Origin: Hordeum vulgare subsp. vulgare
Taxonomy: Eukaryota > Streptophyta > Magnoliopsida > Poales > Poaceae
Assembly: GCF_904849725.1 (NCBI RefSeq)
Contig: NC_058524.1
Span: forward strand, 551,121,763 to 551,185,762
DNA length: 64,000 nucleotides
Direction of reading: 5' to 3'
The notes under the pieces were generated by a model, which did no database searches, had not been told where the DNA came from, and saw only the letters and a program-made list of their open reading frames with translations. Positions within the stretch are counted from its first letter, which is position 1; each line of letters starts with the position of its first letter. The position numbers and the translations under genes were made by a program. This document shows positions 21,291-34,355 of this stretch, piece after piece.

Positions 21291-22842
21291 ACATTCATGC
21301 CTCCCACGGCCAGATGTCCGGAAGACCTGCCGGCACATAGCTACACAACAGTTTTGATTAGTTGATAGTCCCACACCATTTTGTTAAACACAATCCTACC
21401 AGTTCAAATATGGTTATGGATCAAAGACAACAAGGAGCCTTGAAGGAATTGGTCAAAGAAGGAATTAATCTAGGGAAAGAGATCATGTAGCTCGAATAGA
21501 GGGAGATGACGAGAGGTGGTCGAGGGACGAGGGCTCGAGGCGAGTGTGGGAGATGCTAGATCAAAGATGTAGCTGTTGGTTGAAAACAACAAGTGGCCTT
21601 GAAGGAGTCCAAATAAGGAATTAATGAAGGATCTAAAGAAGGAAGTAATTCTAAGTAGTCGGTGGAAGAGATCCATTGTGAGGTTGGACATGGTCCGTAG
21701 GATCCAGCACCAGATCGGTGGCTAAGATCCATTGTGATGTACTGCTTCCTGGACCGAGCGAGGAGAAGCACGGGCCGGGAGGAGCTGGAAATGGCCGGCA
21801 GGGTCCAATACCAGATCGGTGGCCGATCTCCACATGTGATAGAAGGTGGACCTGGCTGGGCCTTTTAGGGCACGGTAGAAGGTGGGATGGCCCGTGCTGC
21901 TGTCGTCTTCTTTATTTTCGTTTCTTATTTATAGAAATTAGAGAGAGCAAAAAGAAGAAAATAAATAGGCTGTGATTTTATAATATGTTGAACCTTTTTA
22001 CGTCGAGTCTAAGATTTATACTTAGCCGAAACTAAAAAGCATACACCCATTTTTGGGAAAATCAAATTCAGATTTATTTGAATTTCCAAAAATGTTGGTA
22101 TTTTTGGTGGAGTTTATGATTTTTTTCTGCCATTGCAACGCACAAATCCTTTTGCCAGTACCGAGTCAAATAATCAACGTGAAACAATAAGCCCGTGATT
22201 AAAATTCGTAACAAAACCTGAGAGTACATACATGGAGTCGCATTAATTGAAAAATAGAAAACATGAAATCGCATGAAATTAGAGCATCTACAGCATATTG
22301 GCCCTCGTATGTTAGATCGGTGCGTCTTATTTGTTTCCTTTCACATCCGCAGGTTCCTCATGTCCAAACCCTCATATCTATCTAATTTTTTTTGCGGAAG
22401 TCATATCTATATAATTTTAAGGTTTTAGGCCCGTTTAGCGTTGGATATGAAGGCCCTTGTATGTTAGATCGGGTTTGTTTCATATTCGTGTTGAATATGA
22501 AGGGTGTCGCTCAGGTCAAATGTTTTAAGCCCGTTTAGGGTTTAGGGTATTCGTCTCGATCAATCTTTTTAACCGGACAGACGGACGTTTAAGAGGTGTA
22601 TGAAGTGTAAATGCTCAGCTGGATCATTTTGAACAGACTGGCCGCGTTTTAATCCGTCCAGATACGTGTACCAGTAATAGATACGTACCGGACTAATAAC
22701 GACTTACCAGACAAATCAACCCCGCATCGCAACGGCCAGGTACGAGCCGAGATCGTCTTCTATCTCCTTCCCCGCTTAAGACTTGATTCCCATCCAAACG
22801 CGTTCGAAACCCGATCCGGAAGCCCTTCAACCTGCTGCCATA
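21291..22842. other. intergenic DNA with a diverged internal duplication
   Basis: No gene recognised. A segment with caacaaggagccttgaagga (21,428) is loosely repeated at 21,588 (caacaagtggccttgaagga), and ccagatcggtggc occurs at 21,710 and 21,810. The phrase cttgtatgttagatcggg at 22,455 echoes ctcgtatgttagatcggt at 22,304. The last few hundred bases are probably promoter of the carboxypeptidase gene. Confidence 0.5.
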
Positions 22843-22850
22843 CATATATA
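22841..22850 (+). promoter_or_regulatory. TATA box of the serine carboxypeptidase gene
   Basis: tacatatata lies 88 bp upstream of the ATG in otherwise GC-rich DNA, a normal spacing for a plant TATA box with a ~60-bp leader. Confidence 0.6.
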
Positions 22851-22937
22851 CCCACGGGACAGACGCCTCGAGGGCAGAGTACCACGCAGCAGTTCACGAG
22901 CGTCTTTGCTCTCGATCTACGTATACGTCGAGTAGCC

Positions 22938-24918
<1,981 letters not shown>

Positions 24919-26761
24919 GCTTGGAACTTAGCTAGTGCTTGGATTAAGCCATTATATACATAGAATATATATATTAAACTATTAAAGGTTGATATATTTT
25001 CGTTGAGCAATTAATTGAAAGGGGTGTGAGCCCGGTTAAAAATATATATTATATTAGAGGTTGGTACGTAAATCAGAATGCTTATAGTAAATAAATACAA
25101 GTATCTTGTTTAAAAATACTGGTAATTTATTTTGTTGCAATAGTGAAACTTTGATCACGTTGAAAGGAAGAATTCTTAGTGATTCTCCAAACAGCCGTAG
25201 CCACAAATGATTTGTTCACAAAAGATAAAACACATATGCCCAACCCAATCTCATGCACGGATTTACTCCTTCGTGAGTGCATAGGTTAACAAATGTCTCC
25301 CTGAGCTTTGCTTTTCGGTTTGTGAATTTTTTTTGCTCAAGGCTTAGATGGCCGAATTTCGGTTATTTTTAAAAATTTCGGCCTTCTTCAAACAGCCGTA
25401 GCCACAAATGATTTGTTCACAAGAGATAAACCACAGATCCTCATGTACAAATTTACTCCTTGACGAGTGCATAGTTACAAATGTCTTTCCATGGCCCAAG
25501 CTCTAACACATATCGGCTTGGAGTCTGATGTCTAAATCTCGGAGTGGCTGAGGGCTAGCCTGCTGTTCGTCTCTCTCTTGGAGTTTAGTGATTGTCCGGC
25601 ATGCATTGCTGTTCGTCTCTTTCTTGGAGTTTAGTGATTGTTCGGCATGCATGCCGTGTGTTTGGCTTGCATGCCATATATCTTACTCTTTGCTTCGCGT
25701 TTCGTCTTGGATGGTGGTTCGAACTCGTGGTGTTTGCTGTTTGTGACTCTGTCTGATGGCTTTATTTATAAAGTCGGGGATGAGTGCAAAATTGTCATGG
25801 ACGTCCATGCATGACGGATTTAAAATCTGTCATGTACATCCCGTCATAATTTGACATCGTACCTTCCATAACGGATCTTGGCCATCATGGATCTACCCCA
25901 GGACCGCTGAGGCCCAAACCATTGTGCCGGAACAATCCGTCGTAGCCTTATGCCACGTTGGATTTTTCGATTACTAGTTGGGATAATGTGGCTGCCTACG
26001 TCGATATTACTTTTCGTCACACAATTCGTCATGGATTTAGACACAATTAAAATTTGGTCCAATCCATTTCTTTCAGCCCAATTTTGACACAATACATCCT
26101 TTAGTCAATTTTGGCCCAAAGAGAAAGTATTTCTAACCAGTTCACACAATATACAACAATAGGTATGTATGTATTTTGCTCAAGAAGAATATGTATGTAT
26201 ATACAACATATCAGTTTACACATCATGTAGTGATAATTTACAACATAGATTCATTAAATATATCACACAACAAGGTTAATAAGCAGTACAATCAAGCTTA
26301 CATAACAAAACAAATAAACTTTCAAGGATGTTATTTAGGATCCTGCCGTCGACTCTCCTCATGGCAACTATCATGTTGTGGCGGATTATGATTGGTAGCA
26401 CCGAGTAGCCCGCTAACCAATCATACCTAGCATATTTAAGAGAACATTAGATTTTGCAGATTCATAAATAGTAGAGACAAGAAAATTACAACAAAGGTAA
26501 AAAATGAATTACACGTCCAAAATTCTTAATCTTATTGTTCCTACAAATGAGAGTAACATTGCATCTACTATATAACAAGAGTAAACTGGAGGTTTTTTAA
26601 TATTAATCCATGAAAAGTGTGTGACACGAAGGTCAAACCAAGTCAATCTATAATTGACAAAGTAACAAAACAAAAATGAACATTCGACGAGCAGCGGCAT
26701 GAAACTCAATGTTTATGTTGTTGGTACATCTCAAAGCGCTGACAAATCTTTAGAAGACTAA
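24919..26761. other. 3' flank and intergenic DNA with two local duplications
   Basis: 3' UTR, then AT-rich DNA. A ~110-bp segment with caaacagccgtagccacaaatgatttg begins at 25,188 and again at 25,390. A ~51-bp unit (ctgttcgtctctctcttgga) is tandem at 25,562-25,670. Around 25,795-26,050 short catgacgg/ccgtcat motifs suggest a decayed DNA transposon, but I cannot set its ends. No gene seen. Confidence 0.5.
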
Positions 26762-26908
26762 GTCTCAGTTCTTTTTTGGCTTATGGATAGCTTGTGATGA
26801 AAAATAAGCTGAAATAAAAAAGAACTTGTTTTTTAGTGTCCGGCTTAATTTCCAGCCCAAGCCAACCCCTTCACGTTTTTTTTTGAACGGGGAAGGCCAG
26901 GATGGCCT

Positions 26909-29900
26909 TTATATTTCATAAGAAAGGAGTGTTACATCGTTTGCTAATACATCGACAAGGAAACCCGGGGGTTCCTCAAACCACTTAATAGTTTGAGTGG
27001 TTACAACATTTCTAGCAAGAGTATCAGCTACCATATTGGCCTTCGTAGGGCAGAACTGAAATTGGATGAAACTAAAATTCTTAGTCAGGAAAGCACATTC
27101 TTCATATATTGCATCAGCCGGTCCAAGTGAGTTTCCTCCGTCGCACATAGTGTCCACCACCTCCATGCAATCACACTCAACCACAAGTTGTTCCAGCCCC
27201 AATTCATTCGCCAATAGAAGCCCATCTCTCAGACCTCTATCTTCTGCCGATCCTGCATCCTCAGCAAAGGGGATGTCGCTGCACAGAGCTGCCATGAAGG
27301 TGCATTTATCGTTGCATACAACTGCCCCTGAACTTCCTGTCCCGGCGTCGGTATTGAAGCAGGCATCAACATTGAGTTTTTAGAGGCCAGCACCAGGTGG
27401 ATTCCAACCGTGACGGAGGAAACTCAGCGTTTTTCCCCCGGCCCGGGAGAAGTTTTTAGCTAGGGCTGATATCGCATGTGCTGTTCTGGGTGGTTCATAT
27501 ACTTTCTCACCATTAGTAAATTGCCTTCTCTCCCACCACACGTACCAAACAGCAGTAGCGATGAGTTCCCCCCTACCAACATCAGTTATGTGCGAGTGGA
27601 TATTACTCTTGGACAGCAACAAGTCTTGTAGTATCGCACCCCCATCCCTTTCCATCGTGCATACTTCCTGGATAAGACTAGACAACCCCAGGATTCGCCA
27701 GATTTCCAACACACGCGGGCACTGGAACATCACATGTTTGATACTTTCACAATCTGATGTGCATAAGGGACATTGCGAGCTGGTTCTGATATGACGGTTC
27801 GCGAGGACACCATAGCAAGGTATTGCGCCCAACAAGGTTCTCCAAGCATGGATTTTGACCTTCGCCGGGATCCTTAACTTCCAAAGGGTTTTCGAGATAG
27901 GGTTAATACCTGAGGTTTGATGGTTGCTTGTCCTCCTCAACTTTCGCCCATGTTGGAATTCCCATTCTTCATGATAAGCCGATTTAACAAAGAATACACC
28001 GCGTCTGTCCGGGTGCCAAGAAACAAAATCTGTCATCATCCCAAGTGCCAGTGGTATGTTTAGTATGCGTTCGGCATCAATTGGCCAAAAAAACTGTCTT
28101 ATAAGATCCTCATCCCAAACTCTATTCTCCTCATCAATAAGTTCGGATACTCTAGTAAGCACAATATTATTCCTGGGCGTGTGGAGCCGCTTGTTCGGGC
28201 TACTAGGGATCCAAGGATCATTCCAAAGGTTTATTGATGTTCCATCACCTACTCTCCAAATGATGCCCTTTTTAAAAGTTTGGAGACCACTCCATATACT
28301 CTGCCAGGTATACGAGCTCCCCTTCTTAAGCGAGCAGTTCAATAGGTCACCATCGGGGAAGTATTTGGCTCTAAGTACTTGGGCACATAGAGAATCCGGT
28401 TCACTCAGTAGTCTCCACCATTGTTTTTCCAGGAGGGCAAGGTTGAAGCAGTGTATATCGCGAAACCCCATCCCTCCTTGCTCCTTGGGCACACACATCT
28501 TCCACCACGCGAACTAGTGCATGTGTTTCTTATGATCATCATCACCCCACCAGTATTTGGGCATCGTAGAGGTAATGTTGTTGCATATTTCCTTCGTTAG
28601 TTTGAAGACAGACATGACATAAGAAGGGATAGCTTGGATCACAGCTTTGAGTAGGATCTCCCTTCCTCCTACCGATAGAAGCTTCTCTTTCTAACCTCTA
28701 ATTTTGCTTAAAACCCTCTCCACCAGGTGTTGGAAGCAATCGGAACAGTCCACCCCCACAATGGGTGGGAGTCCGAGATACTTTTCTGAGACCGCCTCGG
28801 CCATGATGTTTAGTGTAATGCACACATCAGCTCGGACCTGAACAGGAGTGCATGGACTAAAGAAGATCGCCGACTTGGCCTCACTTACCATTTGTCCCGA
28901 CGCTGCACAGTAGTCCTGGAGAGCTTGATGGAGACTCGTAGCATTCGCCTGATCTGCTTTCATCAAGATGAGGGAATCGTCCGCGAAGAGGAGGTGTGAT
29001 ACCGGTGGAGCCGATCGACACACCCTCACCCCGGATATATTGCCTACCAGCTCCTCATGCGATAATATAGCTGAGAGTCCTTCTGCGCATAACAAGAACA
29101 AATAGGGGGACAGAGGATCCCCTTGCCGTAGTCCCCGAGACAGGATAAAGTATTCCGATAGTTCATTGTTGATGCGCACCTGGTAGTGCACCGAAGATAC
29201 GCATTCCATAACAAGATCCACCCAATCCTGTGAGAAGCCCAATCTGATCATCATGCGTTCGAGGAACTGCCATTCTACGCGGTCATAAGCCTTGTGCATA
29301 TCTAGCTTGACCGCACAGGTGCCATATCCAGACATCTTCTTCTTGATAGCGTGGTATGATTCAAAGGCCACCAGAAAGTTGTCGGTGATCAACCTTCCCG
29401 GGACAAAGGCGCTCTGGTTAGGGGATATTATATCAGTCAGCAGAAACTTTAGCCTCCCAGCAAGAACCTTCGAGATGATTTTATATAGAACGTTGCAGAG
29501 GCTGATCGGTCTAGATTTGGTTATACTCTCAGGGTTCTCTACCTTTGGGATCAGCACAATAGTTGTGTTATTCCACCCAGCTGGAATCTTCTTGTTCTGA
29601 ATAGCTTGTAGTACTTCATCCACCAGGTCCTCTCCAATGATGTGCCAAAAGAGTTTGTAGAAGACCGCATGAAGGCCGTCCGGCCCAGGTGCTTTTAGAT
29701 CTCCAATATTATAGAGAGCTTTCTTCACCTCCTCTCTCGTATAGGGTTTAGTCAACTCAGCGTTCATCTCCATGGTTACACGAGGTGTAACTTTTTGGAA
29801 TAGGGCTTCGTCAATCTCCCGCACCTCTGATGTAAACAAGGATGAGAAGTAGTCTGTAACATGGGTTTGCAAGTCATGTGGATTCTCTATCCATACACCA

Positions 29901-31033
29901 TTATTTCCCCTCAACTTCTTGATTAGGTTGCGCCGCTTCCTGCCATTCGCAGCGCGGTGAAAGAACTGTGTATTTTTGTCCCCTTTCGACAGCCAGTCCG
30001 CTTTGCCGCGCTGAAGCCAGTACAATTCCTCCTGCTCGAGGAGTTTCTCGATTTGAATATGTAATTCCTGTTGCTTTACCGCAGCCTCATCAGATAATGG
30101 CACTGAGAGGACGTCATTTAGCTCCTTCTGTAATCCCCGGAGCCTCCTTCTCGGACCCTTGAGAACCTCCTTATCCCACCGATGTAGGTCGGCGTGGACC
30201 TCAGCAAAAGTCGTGGCTAGGGGCGCAATTCCTTCCCCCCTCCTTCTTTCCCACGCTTCCTGAACAATGGTTTCGACGCTCTCCTCAGCTAGCCAGCGGG
30301 CTTCGAATTTCCGAGGACCTATCGATCTTTGCTGGAGTAGGCCCAAAGAGTGTTCAGTATCTATAAGGATAGGGCGGTGCTCAGACTTATCAAACTCCTC
30401 ATTGGACACTCCAAAGTCCGGGAACAAATCAGCCCAAGAGGCATTCCTTGCAGCCCGATCAAGTCGCTCACGGATGTTCCCCCTTCGCCAGGTGAATCTG
30501 TCGCCAGAGAATCCGAGGTCATCGAGCCCGCAATCAGTTAGCGCATCGCTAAAACCCCGTAGGCAACGGATCGGTCTGATCGCTCCCCCCTTCTTTTCAT
30601 AGCCGTGGAGGATTTCGTTGAAGTCCCCCGCCAACAACCATGGTAAATCAATCATCGCATGTAGTTGTCTCATATAATCCCATGACAGGTGCTTCCTCTC
30701 TCCACTAGGTTCACCGTAAAACCCAGTAATTCGCCAACCCTCTGTCTCATGTTCTTTTATCCTTATATCAATGAAGTTGGGCTGCACAACCATCGAGGTG
30801 ACACCCAAACTCCTATGCCACAGCATCACCAATCCACCACTACGTCCGTCACTTTCAGACACAGCCATGGAGTCAAAGCCTAGTCGTCTCATCAACTTTT
30901 CTGCCTTAGCTTTGTTCAGATGTGCTTCAGACAGAAAAATAACATCCGATTTAGTCCGCCCTTGGATCCCCAAGAGCGCATGAACTGCCGCTGGTTTGCG
31001 CAACCCACGGCGGTTCCAGCACAAGATTTTCAT
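26909..31033 (-). pseudogene. LINE ORF2: endonuclease, reverse transcriptase, RNase H; three in-frame stops
   Basis: One uninterrupted frame of 1,375 codons from the ATG at 31,033 to 26,909, broken only by TAG at 28,691-28,693, TAG at 28,514-28,516 and TAA at 27,380-27,382. The first two sit where Trp is expected (KIRG-stop-KEKLLS and HMH-stop-FAWW), i.e. TGG to TAG. Domains in order: APE-type endonuclease (WNRRG, LSEAHL, GDFNEIL, SEHRPILI); reverse transcriptase (PGPDGL, AVKLDMHKAYDRVEW, GLRQGDPLSPYLF, and catalytic FADD near residue 690); reverse-transcriptase zinc-binding domain (CPLCTSDCESIKHVMFQCP); RNase H (VECDCMEVVDTM, NMVADTLAR). The protein nicks the target and copies the element's RNA there. 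The first stop leaves endonuclease and RT together but removes the C-terminal third. No frameshift is present. Confidence 0.9.
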
Positions 31034-32205
31034 TGCGTCCGGTCGAGCTCCTTCTCAGAGCTCGCCGATATCTGATGACTAGCATCCATAGTAGCTTTAC
31101 TACTAGTTCTGGACCTTTTCGAATCTTGAGATGAGGCATCCTCTTCGTCCCTCTCCTCCCCATTACTATCATGGTCAAGAAGCTCTAGTTGATCTTTCCC
31201 AGCAATCGATGGTCCGCCCAACGCGAGTCTCTCCCTGCTAGAGGCCATCAGATCATCATAAGTGAGTCTCTTCCGCGATCTGTCCCCTTCCACCATAGTT
31301 CCACCACTGGCCTTTAGAGGGCTACTAGCATCATCTTTTAAATCAACATCCGATGCTGAGTCCCCATTGCTTCTGCCCTGGGGAATAGGATGGTGCATCC
31401 CCTTAGTACCTTGGCGTGGGAGTTGGGCCTGTGATCCTGGTCTAGGTGCAAGAATCCAGTGCCCCCAAGCCATAAAGGTCTTGTCATGCTTCCCATTTCC
31501 ATGCTCCAAGTAAGTATGTCCCATATGGCCACACACATAACAGAAAACTGGCATCTTCTCATACAGGATCGAGTAATATACTTTCTTCTGGTTCTTGGTA
31601 ATAGAAACAAACCTCATCAAGGGTTCATTCACATTAAGTTTAACCCGGACCCTCACGATTCTTCCACTACCCCATCTAGGGTTTAGCATGACCTTCACCA
31701 CCGTGCCAACTTTCTTCGTCAATGATCTGATGACCGGCTCTTTCCTGTACATAGGAGGGAGATCCAGCACCTGGATCCAGACCTCCAGTTGATCCAGGAT
31801 TATCTCATCAAACTTAGTGAACCCGTCATAGCTTTCAATTAGGACAGCATGGTCGCGGAACAGCCATGGTCCTTCTTCCGTGATCCTCTTCCAGTCCCCC
31901 ATACAGTCCACCGTTATGGAGAAGAGATTCTCCCCTAACGCACTAAAAGTAACCCCCTGCGCTAAACTCCACGCCATCCGCATGTTCTCGTAGAAGGCTC
32001 CCCGCGAGAAGGGTTTATTGGTATGAACCCTAGCAATGGCCATGAACTCCGCCACATCCCCCTCATCCGGGAATTCTTCATCAAAGTTGAGATCATCCTC
32101 CTCCCGCTCGTTCAGATTCAGCTTCCCGATCAGGTCATCCATCCCTTCCGAGCCGCCGGCTCTTGTCGTACTATTCGCCGAGGACTTGGATCCTGAGGGC
32201 TCCAT
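31030..32205 (-). CDS. LINE ORF1 RNA-binding protein with a DUF4283-like domain and zinc knuckle
   Basis: 391 residues from the ATG at 32,205. An acidic N-terminus (residues 20-60) precedes a domain with MRMAWSLAQGVTFSALGENL and DWKRITEEGPWLFRDHAVLI (about 60-215), as in plant L1 ORF1/DUF4283 proteins. A zinc knuckle follows at 222-235 (CYVCGHMGHTYLEH), in which the last ligand is His235 instead of the usual Cys. The C-terminus is polar and Ser-rich. Such proteins coat the element's RNA. The stop codon overlaps the ORF2 start as ATGA (31,030-31,033), so ORF2 is probably translated by termination-reinitiation. The frame is intact. Confidence 0.85.
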   Translation of the reverse strand: MEPSGSKSSANSTTRAGGSEGMDDLIGKLNLNEREEDDLNFDEEFPDEGDVAEFMAIARVHTNKPFSRGAFYENMRMAWSLAQGVTFSALGENLFSITVDCMGDWKRITEEGPWLFRDHAVLIESYDGFTKFDEIILDQLEVWIQVLDLPPMYRKEPVIRSLTKKVGTVVKVMLNPRWGSGRIVRVRVKLNVNEPLMRFVSITKNQKKVYYSILYEKMPVFCYVCGHMGHTYLEHGNGKHDKTFMAWGHWILAPRPGSQAQLPRQGTKGMHHPIPQGRSNGDSASDVDLKDDASSPLKASGGTMVEGDRSRKRLTYDDLMASSRERLALGGPSIAGKDQLELLDHDSNGEERDEEDASSQDSKRSRTSSKATMDASHQISASSEKELDRTQ

Positions 32206-32411
32206 AAGCTATCGGTGATAAACTCGATGCGAGATGAGAGAAACCTCCCCGACCAATCGTATATGTATTCGTATCCACGTCGCCCGAATTGGAGTAGAAG
32301 CCGGACTCCTCTCCTACCCGGAATAAATTCAAACCCTAGACGTCGCCGTCAGGGAAGGTAAACCCTAGACGTCGCCGCGAGGGGATTTAGACTGCCAACC
32401 CCTTCACGTTT

Positions 32412-33106
32412 GGGAGAAGCTACTCGGGAGTAGCTTTCAGAGCGCAGCCCATTAAAAATCGAACGGGTATATCTCTGTGCCCTTGACGCTGGTAGTTATT
32501 ACAAAACAAATGCCACCCGCAAAAGACATAACCTGAGGCGCCCATCTATCTCGACGCATGGTTGCTTTGCGCATCTGCTAGGTTTCCTCGCTGCCACCGT
32601 CGCCTCTTGCTAGCCGCCGCTGCAGTCGCCCTTGCCGACTTCATGCAGGGAGCTTAGCCAACGTCGCTACCTTGTTCCAACGTTGGCATCGTCGGCCTTC
32701 ACCCGTACACCTGCTGCTCGATCTGTTCCTGCTACACATCTTGCACACCCAGCCTACATACTAGTCCGATCTTGAGGCCCAGCTCCAGTCTAGTCGTCCC
32801 TGTCCAACCTCTTGCCAAGGTAAGCACGTTCTGTCCTTTTATCTTTTTTGTACCTACTTCTCTTGAGACTGGCATGTGAAAGTTATGTAGCATGTCATGT
32901 GTATGATATGTGCTACATAAAGAGTTAAAATAAATACTTCTAACCGCTATGTACGTGTATTTATATGTTTGACCATAAATACTTTCTCCTTTATGAATTT
33001 TGTGTTCTGGCAGTGAGTGTTTTTTTGATTAATTTAGACAGTGGGATTTTGTTAGTGCTACAGGGTATGTGTTGTTTGTTTAATTGTAACGTTCATTTTA
33101 TGATAG
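32412..33106 (+). other. Harbinger 5' leader with a probable 5'-UTR intron
   Basis: GC-rich leader to about 32,819, then cttgccaag|gtaagcacg and a T-rich intron ending tatgatag directly before the ORF1 ATG at 33,107. The ORF2 ATG at 34,356 is preceded by nearly the same acceptor (tttatgtgatag). No other coding sequence. Confidence 0.5.
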
Positions 33107-34095
33107 ATGGATAAAGGTAAATCCGGGAAAGCAAATTGGGATCTTGTTGCCCTTAAGATTTTCCTTGACATTTGTGTTGAAGAAGTGAATGCAAATAACC
33201 GTTCCGATGGACATTTGAGCCCAATTGGGTATTAAAATATGATAAGAAAGTTCAATGGATGGACAAAAAGAAACTATGTTCGCAAGCAATTCAAAAATAG
33301 GTGGGATTTACTAAAAAAAAGAGTACAATTGTTGGAAGACGTTGAACCAAAAGGCATCTGGTATTGGAATAGATCCAGTTACTAAGAGCATTGCGGCTAC
33401 CGACAAATGGTGGGCAAATGAAATACAGGTATTGATGCATATATATTACTTTCATTTGTTACTTTGCCTTCTGATTTGTTAATTAATGTATTAGTGTGAT
33501 ATTTTTGCAGACAAATGAGATTGCAGCCAAGCTTCGATATGCTCCATTACTGGATGAGCAAAGAATGAGTTTAATATTTGATGACCATAGTGTGACAAAT
33601 GCGTACACAAGGGTTGCAACTCCCTCGTCTCAAGTTGATGACTCTGAAATTAACATCGAAGAGGATAATGATGTTGACTCGGGATGTGAATTAGATGATA
33701 ACCAAGTTACTCAAAACAAAGTTTCATCTAAAGGTCGAGAGAAGAGATCATGCCCTTATTCACCTAGTCCCAAGATGGTCCAAAAAGCAGCAAAAGAGAG
33801 TGATGATAAAATGGTATTTAACCGTATGGTTGACCTTTGGGAGAGGAGCGAGATTACCCGCAACTCGGCGAAGTCTCAAATAAATGTGGATCATGCGAGA
33901 GATGAGATCAAGGAGATGACGACCATGGTGGTGAACGATGGAGGTCGACCTGGAAGTGATGTGTATTTCTATGCTCTACAACTGTTTACGAAGAAGGAAC
34001 ATCGTGATGTATTCAGTGCCTTGAAGGATGAGGCTGCTAGTGTGAGGCTTGAATGGATCAAGAGAACATGGGATATCATTATCAAAAAATATTAG
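33107..34095 (+). pseudogene. Harbinger ORF1 (Myb/SANT-like DNA-binding protein), broken
   Basis: Exon 1 is 33,107-33,428 (MDKGKSGKANWDLVALKIFL). Exon 2 is 33,511-34,095, joined as gaaatacag|acaaatgag. Exon 1 has a TAA in place of an expected Lys codon after LSPIGY (near 33,233) and one extra A in an 8-A run (33,313-33,320). With the frame corrected the text continues as the conserved KTLNQKASGIGIDPVTKSI and ATDKWWANEI. Exon 2 is open and ends TWDIIIKKY. The family pairs with the transposase and brings it to the element's ends. The N-terminal Myb/SANT-like domain with KRNYVRKQFKNRWDLLKK is recognisable. The two defects make a working product unlikely. Confidence 0.75.
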
Positions 34096-34355
34096 AACCT
34101 ATGTGGTGTTATTTGCTTTCAATAAAATTACTTCCTATCGACTTGTAGTGTCCTGAACCTATGTTATTTGGAACCTCTTGTTTGCACTCAGATTGTAATG
34201 TTGGGAAACCAGATTATTTGATATCAATTTGTATGCATTACTCATCTTTGTTTTTACTCGTTTTCAATGCAATGTATCATGTGTGATGCCTCAAATTATT
34301 TATTTTTATGTGAACCAAATTATAATGCATGTATATTGTGTTGTTTATGTGATAG

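Larger units (their letters stand above)
26879..32393 (-). mobile_element. L1-type LINE, full length, inserted in the Harbinger element
   Basis: The 18-bp duplication gccaaccccttcacgttt flanks it (26,861-26,878 and 32,394-32,411). On the minus strand the order is a ~190-bp 5' UTR, ORF1, ORF2 and a short 3' UTR with a short A tail (T run at 26,876-26,884). At about 5.5 kb it is full length for a plant L1. The 5' UTR has a ~32-bp tandem duplication (aaccctagacgtcgccg, 32,332 and 32,360). Confidence 0.93.

Noticed and set aside
25795..26060. Possible Mutator or CACTA MITE with catgacgg/ccgtcat motifs, perhaps paired with similar motifs near 40.05-40.25 kb
   Set aside because: I could not find matching ends or a target duplication, so I left it as intergenic DNA with a note.
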